Shown here piece after piece: positions 31,701-46,746 of a stretch of DNA of 64,000 nucleotides (its first letter is position 1; each line of letters begins with the position of its first letter). Made by a program: the position numbers and the translations under genes. This DNA is from Hymenopus coronatus (lineage: Eukaryota > Arthropoda > Insecta > Mantodea > Hymenopodidae). The stretch lies in NCBI GenBank assembly GCA_030762935.1, contig CM060884.1, forward strand, positions 74,970,696 through 75,034,695. Reading direction: 5' to 3'. The notes under the pieces were generated by a model that saw only the letters and a list, made by a program, of their open reading frames with translations, was not told where the DNA came from and made no database searches.

Positions 31701-34700
31701 AGTGTATTGTTAACATGTGCCAGTAAATATGGACCAGTTCAGAATATAGACCAGACTGTATCTTTATAACCAGTGTATTGTTAACATGTGCTTGTAACTA
31801 TGGACCCGTTCAGAATATAGACCAGACTGTATCTTTATAACCAGTGTATTGTTAACATGCACTTGTTACTATGGGCCAGTTCAGAATATAGACCAGACTG
31901 TATCTTTATAACCAGTGTATTGTTGACATGTGCTTGTAACTATGGGCCAGTTCAGAATATAGACCAGACTGTATCTTTATAACCAGTGTATTGTTGACAT
32001 GTGCTTGTAACTATGGGCCAGTTCAGAATATAGACCAGACTGTATCTTTATAACCAGTGTATTGTTGACATGTGCTTGTAACTATGGGCCATTTCAGAAT
32101 ATAGACCAGACTGTATCTTTATAACCAGTGTATTGTTAACATGTGCTTGTAACTATGGGCCAGTTCAGAATATAGACCAGACTGTATCTTTATAACCAGT
32201 GTATTGTTAACATGTGCCAGTAAATACGGACCAGTTCAGAATATAGAGCAGACTGTATCTTTATAACCAGTGTATTGTTAACATGTACTTGTAACTATGG
32301 GCCAGCTCAGAATATAGACCAGACTGTATCTTTATAACCAGTGTATTGTTGACATATGCTTGTAACTATGGGCCAGTTCAGAATATAGACCAGACTGTAT
32401 CTTTATAACCAGTGTATTGTTAACATGTGCTTGTAACTATGGGCCAGATCAGAATATAGACCAGACTGTATCTTTATAACCAGTGTATTGTTAACCTGTG
32501 CTTGTAACTATGGGCCAGTTCAGAATATAGACCAGACTGTATCTTTATAACCAGTGTATTGTTAACATGTGCCAGTAAATATGGACCAGTTCAGAATATA
32601 GACCAGACTGTATCTTTATAACCAGTGTATTGTTAACATGTGCTTGTAACTATGGACCCGTTCAGAATATAGACCAGACTGTATCTTTATAACCAGTGTA
32701 TTGTTAACATGCACTTGTAACTATGGGCCAGTTCAGAATATAGACCAGACTGTATCTTTATAACCAGTGTATTGTTAACATGTGCTTGTAACTATGGGCC
32801 AGTTCAGAATATAGACCAGACTGTATCTTTATAACCAGTGTATTGTTGACATGTGCTTGTAACTATGGGCCAGTTCAGAATATAGACCAGACTGTATCTG
32901 TATAACCAGTGTATTGTTGACATATGCTTGTAACTATGGGCCAGTTCAGAATATAGACCAGACTGTATCTTTATAACCAGTGTATTGTTAACATGTGCTT
33001 GTAACTATGGGCCAGTTCAGAATATAGACCAGAATGTATCTTTATAACCAGTGTATTGTTAACATGTGCCAGTAAATACGGACCAGTTCAGAATATAGAG
33101 CAGACTGTATCTTTATAACCAGTGTATTGTTAACATGTGCTTGTAACTATGGGCCAGTTCAGAATATAGACCAGACTGTATCTTTATAACCAGTGTATTG
33201 TTAACATGTGCCGGTAAATATGGACCAGTTCAGAATATAGACCAGACTGTATCTTTATAACCAGTGTATTGTTAACATGTGCTTGTAACTATGGACCAGT
33301 TCAGAATATAGACCAGACTGTATCTTTATAACCAGTGTATTGTTAACATGTGCTTGTGACTATGGGCCAGTTCAGAATATAGACCAGACTGTATCTTTAT
33401 AACCAGTGTATTGTTGACATGTGCTTGTAACTATGGGCCAGTTCAGAATATAGATCAGACTGTATCTTTATAACCAGTGTATTGTTAACATGTGCCAGTA
33501 AATATGGACCAGTTCAGAATATAGACCAGACTGTATCTTTATAACCAGTGTATTGTTAACATGTGCTTGTAACTATGGGCCAGTTCAGAATATAGACCAG
33601 ACTGTATCTTTATAACCAGTGTATTGTTAACATGTGCTTGTAACTATGGACCAGTTCAGAATATAGACCAGACTGTATCTTTATAACCAGTGTATTGTTA
33701 ACATGTGCTTGTAACTATGGACCAGTTCAGAATATAGACCAGACTGTATCTTTATAACCAGTGTATTGTTAACATGTGCTTGTAACTATGGGCCGGTTCA
33801 GAATATAGACCAGACTGTATCTTTATAACCAGTGTATTGTTAACATGTGCTTGTAAGTATGGGCCAGTTCAAGAATATAGACCAGACTGTATCTTTATAA
33901 CCAGTGTATTGTTGACATGTGCTTGTAACTATGGGCCAGTTCAGAATATAGACCAGGCTGTATCTTTATAACCAGTGTATTGTTAACATGTGTTTGTAAC
34001 TATGGGCCAGTTCAGAATATAGACCAGACTGTATCTTTATAACCAGTGTATTGTTAACATGTGCCGGTAAATATGGACCAGTTCAGAATATAGACCAGAC
34101 TGTACCTTTATAACCAGTGTATTGCTAACATGTGCTTGTAACTATGGGCCAGTTCAGAATATAGACCAGACTGTATCTTTATAACCAGTGTATTGTTAAC
34201 ATGTGTTTGTAACTATGGCCCAGTTCAGAATATAGACCAGACTGTATTTTTATAACCAGTGTATTGTTGACATGTGCTAGTAACTATGGGCCAGTTCAGA
34301 ATATATATCAGACTGTATCTTTATAACCAGTGTATTGTTGACATGTGATTGTAACTATGGGCCAGTTCAGAATATAGACCAGACTGTATCTTTATATCCA
34401 GTGTATTGTTGACATGTGCTTGTAACTATGGGCCAGTTCAGAATATAGACCAGGCTGTATCTTTATAACCAGTGTATTGTTAACATGTGTTTGTAACTAT
34501 GGGCCAGTTCAGAATATAGACCAGACTGTATCTTTATAACCAGTGTATTGTTAACATGTGTTTGTAACTATGGCCCAGTTCAGAATATAGACCAGACTGT
34601 ATCTTTATAACCAGTGTATTGTCGACATGTGCTAGTAACTATGGGCCAGTTCAGAATATAGACCAGACTGTATCTTTATAACCAGTGTATTGTTAACATG

Positions 34701-37252
34701 TGCTTGTAACTATGGGCCAGTTCAGAATATAGACCAGGCTATATCTTTATAACCAGTGTATTGTTGACATGTGCTTGTAACTATGGGCCAGATCAGAATA
34801 TAGACCAGGCTATATCTTTATAACCAGTGTATTGTTGACATGTGCTTGTAACTATGGGCCAGTTCAGAATATAGACCAGACTGTATCTTTATAACCAGTG
34901 TATTGTTGACATGTGCTAGTAACTATGGGCCAGTTCAGAATATAGACCAGACTGTATCTTTATTACCAGTGAATTGTTAACATGTGCTTGTAACTATGGG
35001 CCAGTTCAGAATATAGACCAGACTGTATCTTTATAACCAGTGTATTGTTAACATGTGCTTGTAACTATGGCCAGTTCAGAATATAGACCAGACTGTATCT
35101 TTATAACCAGTGAATTGTTAACATGTGCTTGTAACTATGGGCCAGTTCAGAATATAGACCAAACTGTATCTTTATAACCAGTGTATTGTTAACATGTGCT
35201 TGTAACTATGGGCCAGTTCAGAATATATACCAGACTGTATCTTTATAACCAGTGTATTGTTGACATGTGCTTGTAACTATGGGCCAGTTCAGAATATAGA
35301 CCAGACTGTATCTTTATAACCAGTGTATTGTTGACATGTGCTAGTAACTATGGGCCAGTTCAGAATATAGACCAGACTGTATCTTTATAACCAGTGTATT
35401 GTTGACATATGCTTGTAACTATGGGCCAGTTCAGAATATAGACCAGACTGTATCTTTATAACCAGTGTATTGTTAACCTGTGCTTGTAACTATGGGCCAG
35501 TTCAGAATATAGACCAGACTGTATCTTTATAACCAGTGTATTGTTAACATGTGCCAGTAAATATGGACCAGTTCAGAATATAGACCAGACTGTATCTTTA
35601 TAACCAGTGTATTGTGAACATGTGCTTGTAACTATGGACCCGTTCAGAATATAGACCAGACTGTATCTTTATAACCAGTGTATTGTTAACATGCACTTGT
35701 AACTATGGGCCAGTTCAGAATATAGACCAGACTGTATCTTTATAACCAGTGTATTGTTGACATGTGCTTGTAACTATGGGCCAGTTCAGAATATAGACCA
35801 GACTGTATCTTTATAACCAGTGTATTGTTGACATGTGCTTGTAACTATGGGCCAGTTCAGAATATAGACCAGACTGTATCTTTATAACCAGTGTATTGTT
35901 GACATATGCTTGTAACTATGGGCCAGTTCAGAATATAGACCAGACTGTATCTTTATAACCAGTGTATTGTTAACATGTGCTTGTAACTATGGGCCAGTTC
36001 AGAATATAGACCAGAATGTATCTTTATAACCAGTGTATTGTTAACATGTGCCAGTAAATACGGACCAGTTCAGAATATAGAGCAGACTGTATCTTTATAA
36101 CCAGTGTATTGTTAACATGTGCTTGTAACTATGGGCCAGTTCAGAATATAGACCAGACTGTATCTTTATAACCAGTGTATTGTTAACATGTGCCGGTAAA
36201 TATGGACCAGTTCAGAATATAGACCAGACTGTATCTTTATAACCAGTGTATTGTTAACATGTGCTTGTAACTATGGACCAGTTCAGAAAATAGACCAGAC
36301 TGTATCTTTATAACCAGTGTATTGTTAACATGTGCTTGTGACTATGGGCCAGTTCAGAATATAGACCAGACTGTATCTTTATAACCAGTGTATTGTTGAC
36401 ATGTGCTTGTAACTATGGGCCAGTTCAGAATATAGATCAGACTGTATCTTTATAACCAGTGTATTGTTAACATGTGCCAGTAAATATGGACCAGTTCAGA
36501 ATATAGACCAGACTGTATCTTTATAACCAGTGTATTGTTGACATGTGCTTGTAACTATGGGCCAGTTCAGAATATAGACCAGACTGTATCTTTATAACCA
36601 GTGTATTGTTGACATGTGCTTGTAACTATGGGCCATTTCAGAATATAGACCAGACTGTATCTTTATAACCAGTGTATTGTTAACATGTGCTTGTAACTAT
36701 GGGCCAGTTCAGAATATAGACCAGACTGTATCTTTATAACCAGTGTATTGTTAACATGTGCCAGTAAATACGGACCAGTTCAGAATATAGAGCAGACTGT
36801 ATCTTTATAACCAGTGTATTGTTAACATGTGCTTGTAACTATGGGCCAGTTCAGAATATAGACCAGACTGTATCTTTATAACCAGTGTATTGTTGACATA
36901 TGCTTGTAACTATGGGCCAGTTCAGAATATAGACCAGACTGTATCTTTATAACCAGTGTATTGTTAACATGTGCTTGTAACTATGGGCCAGATCAGAATA
37001 TGGACCAGACTGTATCTTTATAACCAGTGTATTGTTAACCTGTGCTTGTAACTATGGGCCAGTTCAGAATATAGACCAGACCGTATCTTTATAACCAGTG
37101 TATTGTTAACATGTGCCAGTAAATATGGACCAGTTCAGAATATAGACCAGACTGTATCTTTATAACCAGTGTATTGTTAACATGTGCTTGTAACTATGGA
37201 CCCGTTCAGAATATAGACCAGACTGTATCTTTATAACCAGTGTATTGTTAAC
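25766..37252 (+). repeat. 76-monomer periodicity (5,394-5,396 bp)
   Basis: The 70-bp monomer marker (CTATGGCCAG) occurs at 25,766 and 31,160 (5,394). The CATGCACTTG marker occurs at 31,856 and 37,252 (5,396 = 76 x 71). Other marker pairs in the same zone give different spacings (for example 32,708 to 35,690 = 42 monomers), so the block structure has been reshuffled by whole-monomer gains and losses. Confidence 0.6.
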
Positions 37253-39551
37253 ATGCACTTGTAACTAAGGGCCAGTTCAGAATATAGACCAGACTGTATC
37301 TTTATAACCAGTGTATTGTTGACATGTGCTTGTAACTATGGGCCAGTTCAGAATATAGACCAGACTGTATCTTTATAACCAGTGTATTGTTGACATGTGC
37401 TTGTAACTATGGGCCAGTTCAGAATATAGACCAGACTGTATCTGTATAACCAGTGTATTGTTGACATATGCTTGTAACTATGGGCCAGTTCAGAATATAG
37501 ACCAGACTGTATCTTTATAACCAGTGTATTGTTAACATGTGCTTGTAACTATGGGCCAGTTCAGAATATAGACCAGAATGTATCTTTATAACCAGTGTAT
37601 AGTTAACATGTGCCAGTAAATACGGACCAGTTCAGAATATAGAGCAGACTGTATCTTTATAACCAGTGTATTGTTAACATGTGCTTGTAACTATGGGCCA
37701 GTTCAGAATATAGACCAGACATTATCTTTATAACCAGTGTATTGTTAACATGTGCCGGTAAATATGGACCAGTTCAGAATATAGACCAGACTGTATCTTT
37801 ATAACCAGTGTATTGTTAACATGTGCTTGTAACTATGGACCAGTTCAGAATATAGACCAGACTGTATCTTTATAACCAGTGTATTGTTAACATGTGCTTG
37901 TGACTATGGGCCAGTTCAGAATATAGACCAGACTGTATCTTTATAACCAGTGTATTGTTGACATGTGCTTGTAACTATGGGCCAGTTCAGAATATAGATC
38001 AGACTGTATCTTTATAACCAGTGTATTGTTAGCATGTGCCAGTAAATATGGACCAGTTCAGAATATAGACCAGACTGTATCTTTATAACCAGTGTATTGT
38101 TAACATGTGCGTGTAACTATGGGCCAGTTCAGAATATAGACCAGACTGTATCTTTATAACCAGTGTATTGTTAACATGTGCTAGTAACTATGGGCCAGTT
38201 CAGTATATAGACCAGACTGTATCTTTATAACCAGTGTATTGTTGACATGTGCTTGTCACTATGGGCCAGTTCAGAATATAGACCAGACTGTATCTTTATA
38301 ACCAGTGTATTGTTAACATGTGCTTGTAACTATGGGCCAGTTCAGAATATAGACCAGACTGTATCTTTATAACCAGTGTATTGTTAACATGTGCTTGTAA
38401 CTATGGGCCGGTTCAGAATATTGACCAGACTGTATCTTTATAACCAGTGTATTGTTAACATGTGCTTGTAACTATGAGCCAGTTCAGAATATAAACCAGA
38501 CTGTATCTTTATAACCAGTGTATTGTTGACATGTGCTTGTAACTATGGGCCAGTTCAGAATATAGACCAGACTGTAATTTTATAACCAGTGTATTGTTAA
38601 CATGTGCCAGTAAATATGGACCAGTTCAGAATATAGACCAGACTGTATCTTTATAACCAGTGTATTGTTAACATGTGCTTGTAACTATGGACCAGTTCAG
38701 AATATAGACCAGACTGTATCTTTATAACCAGTGTATTGTTAACATGTGCTTGTAACTATGGACCAGTTCAGAATATAGACCAGACTGTATCTTTATAACC
38801 AGTGTATTGTTAACATGTGCTTGTAACTATGGGCCAGTTCAGAATATAGACCAGACTGTATCTTTATAACCAGTGTATTGTTAACATGTGCCAGTAAATA
38901 TGGACCAGTTCAGAATAAAGACCAGACTGTATCTTTATAACAAGTGTATTGTTAACATGTGCTTGTAACTATGGGCCGGTTCAGAATATAGACCAGACTG
39001 TATCTTTATAACCAGTGTATTGTTAACATGTGCTTGTAACTATGGGCCAGTTCAGAATATAGACCAGACTGTATCTTTATAACCAGTGTATTGTTGACAT
39101 GTGCTTGTAACTATGGGCCAGTTCAGAATATAGACCAGGTTGTATCTTTATAACCAGTGTATTGTTAACATGTGTTTGTAACTATGGGCCAGTTCAGAAT
39201 ATAGACCAGACTGTATCTTTATAACCAGTGTATTGTTAACATGTGCTTGTAACTATGGGCCAGTTCAGAATATAGACCAGACTGTATCTTTATAACCAGT
39301 GTATTGTTAACATGTGCTTGTAACTATCGGCCAGTTCAGAATATAGACCAGACTGTACCTTTATAACCAGTGTATTGTTAACATGTGCTTGTAACTATGG
39401 GCCAGTTCAGAATATAGACCAGACTGTATCTTTATAACCAGTGTATTGTTAACATGTGTTTGTAACTATGGCCCAGTTCAGAATATAGACCAGACTGTAT
39501 TTTTATAACCAGTGTATTGTTGACATGTGCTAGTAACTATGGGCCAGTTCA

Positions 39552-40403
39552 GAATATATATCAGACTGTATCTTTATAACCAGTGTATTGTTGACATGTG
39601 TTTGTAACTATGGGCCAGTTCAGAATATAGACCAGACTGTATCTTTATAACCAGTGTATTGTTAACATGTGCTTGTAACTATGGGCCAGTTCAGAATATA
39701 GACCAGACTGTATCTTTATAACCAGTGTATTGTTAACATGTGCTTGTAACTATCGGCCAGTTCAGAATATAGACCAGACTGTACCTTTATAACCAGTGTA
39801 TTGTTAACATGTGCTTGTAACTATGGGCCAGTTCAGAATATAGACCAGACTGTATCTTTATAACCAGTGTATTGTTAACATGTGTTTGTAACTATGGCCC
39901 AGTTCAGAATATAGACCAGACTGTATTTTTATAACCAGTGTATTGTTGACATGTGCTAGTAACTATGGGCCAGTTCAGAATATATATCAGACTGTATCTT
40001 TATAACCAGTGTATTGTTGACATGTGCTTGTAACTATGGGCCTGTTCAGAATATAGACCAGACTGTATCTTTATATCCAGTGTATTGTTGACATGTGCTT
40101 GTAACTATGGGCCAGTTCAGAATATAGACCAGGCTGTATCTTTATAACCAGTGTATTGTTAACATGTGTTTGTAACTATGGGCCAGTTCAGAATATAGAC
40201 CAGACTGTATCTTTATAACCAGTGTATTGTTAACATGTGTTTGTAACTATGGCCCAGTTCAGAATATAGACCAGACTGTATCTTTATAACCAGTGTATTG
40301 TCGACATGTGCTAGTAACTATGGGCCAGTTCAGAATATAGACCAGACTGTATCTTTATAACCAGTGTATTGTTAACATGTGCTTGTAACTATGGGCCAGT
40401 TCA
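39552..40403 (+). repeat. Local 6-monomer duplication (426 bp)
   Basis: The GAATATATATCAG marker is at 39,552 and 39,978, exactly 426 bp apart, and is preceded in both by the GTATTTTTATAACC monomer and by CTATCGGCCAG further upstream. At other loci in the array this marker occurs once per several kb. Confidence 0.75.
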
Positions 40404-41762
40404 GAATATAGACCAGGCTGTATCTTTATAACCAGTGTATTGTTGACATGTGCTTGTAACTATGGGCCAGTTCAGAATATAGACCAGACTGTATCTTTAT
40501 AACCAGTGTATTGTTGACATGTGCTAGTAACTATGGGCCAGTTCAGAATATAGACCAGACTGTATCTTTATTACCAGTGAATTGTTAACATGTGCTTGTA
40601 ACTATGGGCCAGTTCAGAATATAGACCAGACTGTATCTTTATAACCAGTGTATTGTTAACATGTGCTTGTAACTATGGCCAGTTCAGAATATAGACCAGA
40701 CTGTATCTTTATAACCAGTGTATTGTTAACATGTGCTTGTAACTATGGGCCAGTTCAGAATATAGACCAAACTGTATCTTTATAACCAGTGTATTGTTAA
40801 CATGTGCTTGTAACTATGGGCCAGTTCAGAATATATACCAGACTGTATCTTTATAACCAGTGTATTGTTGATATGTGCTTGTAACTATGGGCCAGTTCAG
40901 AATATAGACCAGACTGTATCTTTATAACCAGTGTATTGTTGACATGTGCTAGTAACTATGGGCCAGTTCAGAATATAGACCAGACTGTATCTTTATAACC
41001 AGTGTATTGTTGACATATGCTTGTAACTATGGGCCAGTTCAGAATATAGACCAGACTGTATCTTTATAACCAGTGTATTGTTAACATGTGCTTGTAACTA
41101 TGGGCCAGTTCAGAATATAGACCAGACTGTATCTTTATAACCAGTGTATTGTTAACCTGTGCTTGTAACTATGGGCCAGTTCAGAATATAGACCAGACTG
41201 TATCTTTATAACCAGTGTATTGTTAACATGTGCCAGTAAATATGGACCAGTTCAGAATATAGACCAGACTGTATCTTTATAACCAGTGTATTGTTAACAT
41301 GTGCTTGTAACTATGGACCCGTTCAGAATATAGACCAGACTGTATCTTTATAACCAGTGTATTGTTAACATGCACTTGTAACTATGGGCCAGTTCAGAAT
41401 ATAGACCAGACTGTATCTTTATAACCAGTGTATTGTTGACATGTGCTTGTAACTATGGGCCAGTTCAGAATATAGACCAGACTGTATCTTTATAACCAGT
41501 GTATTGTTGACATGTGCTTGTAACTATGGGCCATTTCAGAATATAGACCAGACTGTATCTTTATAACCAGTGTATTGTTGACATATGCTTGTAACTATGG
41601 GCCAGTTCAGAATATAGACCAGACTGCATCTTTATAACCAGTGTATTGTTAACATGTGCTTGTAACTATGGGCCAGTTCAGAATATAGACCAGAATGTAT
41701 CTTTATAACCAGTGTATTGTTAACATGTGCCAGTAAATACGGACCAGTTCAGAATATAGAGC

Positions 41763-44700
41763 AGACTGTATCTTTATAACCAGTGTATTGTTAACATGTG
41801 CTTGTAACTATGGGCCAGTTCAGAATATAGACCAGACTGTATCTTTATAACCAGTGTATTGTTAACATGTGCCGGTAAATATGGACCAGTTCAGAATATA
41901 GACCAGACTGTATCTTTATAACCAGTGTATTGTTAACATGTGCTTGTAACTATGGACCAGTTCAGAATATAGACCAGACTGTATCTTTATAACCAGTGTA
42001 TTGTTAACATGTGCTTGTGACTATGGGCCAGTTCAGAATATAGACCAGACTGTATCTTTATAACCAGTGTATTGTTGACATGTGCTTGTAACTATGGGCC
42101 AGTTCAGAATATAGATCAGACTGTATCTTTATAACCAGTGTATTGTTAACATGTGCCAGTAAATATGGACCAGTTCAGAATATAGACCAGACTGTATCTT
42201 TATAACCAGTGTATTGTTAACATGTGCTTGTAACTATGGGCCAGTTCAGAATATAGACCAGACTGTATCTTTATAACCAGTGTATTGTTAACATGTGCTA
42301 GTAACTATGGGCCAGTTCAGTATATAGACCAGACTGTATCTTTATAACCAGTGTATTGTTGACATGTGCTTGTCACTATGGGCCAGTTCAGAATATAGAC
42401 CAGACTGTACCTTTATAACCAGTGTATTGTTAACATGTGCTTGTAACTATGGGCCAGTTCAGAATATAGACCAGACTGTATCTTTATAACCAGTGTATTG
42501 TTAACATGTGCTTGTAACTATGGGCCGGTTCAGAATATTGACCAGACTGTATCTTTATAACCAGTGTATTGTTAACATGTGCTTGTAACTATGAGCCAGT
42601 TCAGAACATAGACCAGACTGTATCTTTATAACCAGTGTATTGTTGACATGTGCTTGTAACTATGGGCCAGTTCAGAATATAGACCAGACTGTATCTTTAT
42701 AACCAGTGTATTGTTAACATGTGCCAGTAAATATGGACCAGTTCAGAATATAGACCAGACTGTATCTTTATAACCAGTGTATTGTTAACATGTGCTTGTA
42801 ACTATGGACCAGTTCAGAATATAGACCAGACTGTATCTTTATAACCAGTGTATTGTTAACATGTGCTTGTAACTATGGACCAGTTCAGAATATAGACAAG
42901 ACTGTATCTTTATAACCAGTGTATTGTTAACATGTGCTTGTAACTATGGGCCAGTTCAGAATATAGGCCAGACTGTATCTTTATAACCAGTGTATTGTTA
43001 ACATGTGCTTGTAACTATGGGTCAGTTCAGAATATAGACCAGACTGTATCTTTATAACCAGTGTATTGTTAACATGTGCCAGTAAATATGGACCAGTTCA
43101 GAATAAAGACCAGACTGTATCTTTATAACCAGTGTATTGTTAACATGTGCTTGCAACTATGGGCCGGTTCAGAATATAGACCAGACTGTATCTTTATAAC
43201 CAGTGTATTGTTAACATGTGCTTGTAACTATGGGCCAGTTCAGAATATAGACCAGACTGTATCTTTATAACCAGTGTATTGTTGACATGTGCTTGTAACT
43301 ATGGGCCAGTTCAGAATATAGACCAGGCTGTATCTTTATAACCAGTGTATTGTTAACATGTTTTTGTAACTATGGGCCAGTTCAGAATATAGACCAGACT
43401 GTATCTTTATAACCAGTGTATTGTTAACATGTGCTTGTAACTATGGGCCAGTTCAGAATATAGACCAGACTGTATCTTTATAACCAGTGTATTGTTAACA
43501 TGTGCTTGTAACTATGGGCCAGTTCAGAATATAGACCAGACTGTACCTTTATAACCAGTGTATTGTTAACATGTGCTTGTAACTATGGGCCAGTTCAGAA
43601 TATAGACCAGACTGTATCTTTATAACCAGTGTATTGTTAACATGTGTTTGTAACTATGGCCCAGTTCAGAATATAGACCAGACTGTATTTTTATAACCAG
43701 TGTATTGTTGACATGTGCTAGTAACTATGGGCCAGTTCAGAATATATATCAGACTGTATCTTTATAACCAGTGTATTGTTGACATGTGCTTGTAACTATG
43801 GGCCAGTTCAGAATATAGACCAGGCTGTATCTTTATAACCAGTGTATTGTTAACATGTGTTTGTAACTATGGGCCAGTTCAGAATATAGACCAGACTGTA
43901 TCTTTATAACAAGTGTATTGTTAACATGTGTTTGTAACTATGGCCCAGTTCAGAATATAGACCAGACTGTATCTTTATAACCAGTGTATTGTCGACATGT
44001 GCTAGTAACTATGGGCCAGTTCAGAATATAGACCAGACTGTATCTTTATAACCAGTGTATTGTTAACATGTGCTTGTAACTATGGGCCAGTTCAGAATAT
44101 AGACCAGGCTGTATCTTTATAACCAGTGTATTGTTGACATGTGCTTGTAACTATGGGCCAGTTCAGAATATAGACCAGACTGTATCTTTATAACCAGTGT
44201 ATTGTTGACATGTGCTAGTAACTATGGGCCAGTTCAGAATATAGACCAGACTGTATCTTTATAACCAGTGTATTGTTAACATGTGCTTGTAACTATGGGC
44301 CAGTTCAGAATATAGACCAGACTGTATCTTTATAACCAGTGTATTGTTAACATGTGCCGGTAAATATGGACCAGTTCAGAATATAGACCAGACTGTATCT
44401 TTATAACCAGTGTATTGTTAACATGTGCTTGTAACTATGGACCAGTTCAGAATATAGACCAGACTGTATCTTTATAACCAGTGTATTGTTAACATGTGCT
44501 TGTGACTATGGGCCAGTTCAGAATATAGACCAGACTGTATCTTTATAACCAGTGTATTGTTGACATGTGCTTGTAACTATGGGCCAGTTCAGAATATAGA
44601 TCAGACTGTATCTTTATAACCAGTGTATTGTTAACATGTGCCAGTAAATATGGACCAGTTCAGAATATAGACCAGACTGTATCTTTATAACCAGTGTATT

Positions 44701-46746
44701 GTTAACATGTGCTTGTAACTATGGGCCAGTTCAGAATATAGACCAGACTGTATCTTTATAACCAGTGTATTGTTAACATGTGCTAGTAACTATGGGCCAG
44801 TTCAGTATATAGACCAGACTGTATCTTTATAACCAGTGTATTGTTGACATGTGCTTGTCACTATGGGCCAGTTCAGAATATAGACCAGACTGTACCTTTA
44901 TAACCAGTGTATTGTTAACATGTGCTTGTAACTATGGGCCAGTTCAGAATATAGACCAGACTGTATCTTTATAACCAGTGTATTGTTAACATGTGCTTGT
45001 AACTATGGGCCGGTTCAGAATATTGACCAGACTGTATCTTTATAACCAGTGTATTGTTAACATGTGCTTGTAACTATGAGCCAGTTCAGAACATAGACCA
45101 GACTGTATCTTTATAACCAGTGTATTGTTGACATGTGCTTGTAACTATGGGCCAGTTCAGAATATAGACCAGACTGTATCTTTATAACCAGTGTATTGTT
45201 AACATGTGCCAGTAAATATGGACCAGTTCAGAATATAGACCAGACTGTATCTTTATAACCAGTGTATTGTTAACATGTGCTTGTAACTATGGACCAGTTC
45301 AGAATATAGACCAGACTGTATCTTTATAACCAGTGTATTGTTAACATGTGCTTGTAACTATGGACCAGTTCAGAATATAGACAAGACTGTATCTTTATAA
45401 CCAGTGTATTGTTAACATGTGCTTGTAACTATGGGCCAGTTCAGAATATAGGCCAGACTGTATCTTTATAACCAGTGTATTGTTAACATGTGCTTGTAAC
45501 TATGGGTCAGTTCAGAATATAGACCAGACTGTATCTTTATAACCAGTGTATTGTTAACATGTGCCAGTAAATATGGACCAGTTCAGAATAAAGACCAGAC
45601 TGTATCTTTATAACCAGTGTATTGTTAACATGTGCTTGCAACTATGGGCCGGTTCAGAATATAGACCAGACTGTATCTTTATAACCAGTGTATTGTTAAC
45701 ATGTGCTTGTAACTATGGGCCAGTTCAGAATATAGACCAGACTGTATCTTTATAACCAGTGTATTGTTGACATGTGCTTGTAACTATGGGCCAGTTCAGA
45801 ATATAGACCAGGCTGTATCTTTATAACCAGTGTATTGTTAACATGTTTTTGTAACTATGGGCCAGTTCAGAATATAGACCAGACTGTATCTTTATAACCA
45901 GTGTATTGTTAACATGTGCTTGTAACTATGGGCCAGTTCAGAATATAGACCAGACTGTATCTTTATAACCAGTGTATTGTTAACATGTGCTTGTAACTAT
46001 GGGCCAGTTCAGAATATAGACCAGACTGTACCTTTATAACCAGTGTATTGTTAACATGTGCTTGTAACTATGGGCCAGTTCAGAATATAGACCAGACTGT
46101 ATCTTTATAACCAGTGTATTGTTAACATGTGTTTGTAACTATGGCCCAGTTCAGAATATAGACCAGACTGTATTTTTATAACCAGTGTATTGTTGACATG
46201 TGCTAGTAACTATGGGCCAGTTCAGAATATATATCAGACTGTATCTTTATAACCAGTGTATTGTTGACATGTGCTTGTAACTATGGGCCAGTTCAGAATA
46301 TAGACCAGGCTGTATCTTTATAACCAGTGTATTGTTAACATGTGTTTGTAACTATGGGCCAGTTCAGAATATAGACCAGACTGTATCTTTATAACAAGTG
46401 TATTGTTAACATGTGTTTGTAACTATGGCCCAGTTCAGAATATAGACCAGACTGTATCTTTATAACCAGTGTATTGTCGACATGTGCTAGTAACTATGGG
46501 CCAGTTCAGAATATAGACCAGACTGTATCTTTATAACCAGTGTATTGTTAACATGTGCTTGTAACTATGGGCCAGTTCAGAATATAGACCAGGCTGTATC
46601 TTTATAACCAGTGTATTGTTGACATGTGCTTGTAACTATGGGCCAGTTCAGAATATAGACCAGACTGTATCTTTATAACCAGTGTATTGTTGACATGTGC
46701 TAGTAACTATGGGCCAGTTCAGAATATAGACCAGACTGTATCTTTA
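41763..46746 (+). repeat. Tandem 35-monomer duplication (2 x 2,485 bp)
   Basis: Diagnostic variants pair at exactly 2,485 bp: GCCGGTAAAT 41,871/44,356; TCAGAACATAG 42,601/45,086; ACAAGACTG 42,896/45,381; GCTTGCAAC about 43,150/45,635; CATGTTTTTG 43,357/45,842; GAATATATATCAG 43,740/46,225; AACAAGTG 43,910/46,395. The ACAAG and TTGCAAC variants were seen only in this pair. Divergence before 41,763 and after 46,746 brackets the copies; the crossover lies in the shared CAGACTGTATCTTTA at 44,248-44,261. The two identical 64-codon open frames at 43,076 and 45,561 are a consequence of this duplication, not genes. Confidence 0.9.

Noticed and set aside
43076..43270. 64-codon open frame, duplicated exactly at 45,561-45,755
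   Set aside because: It is the 71-bp satellite read through three frames, with repeated LQLWA/CNYGP-like segments. The identity of the pair follows from the 2,485-bp duplication. No coding signal.
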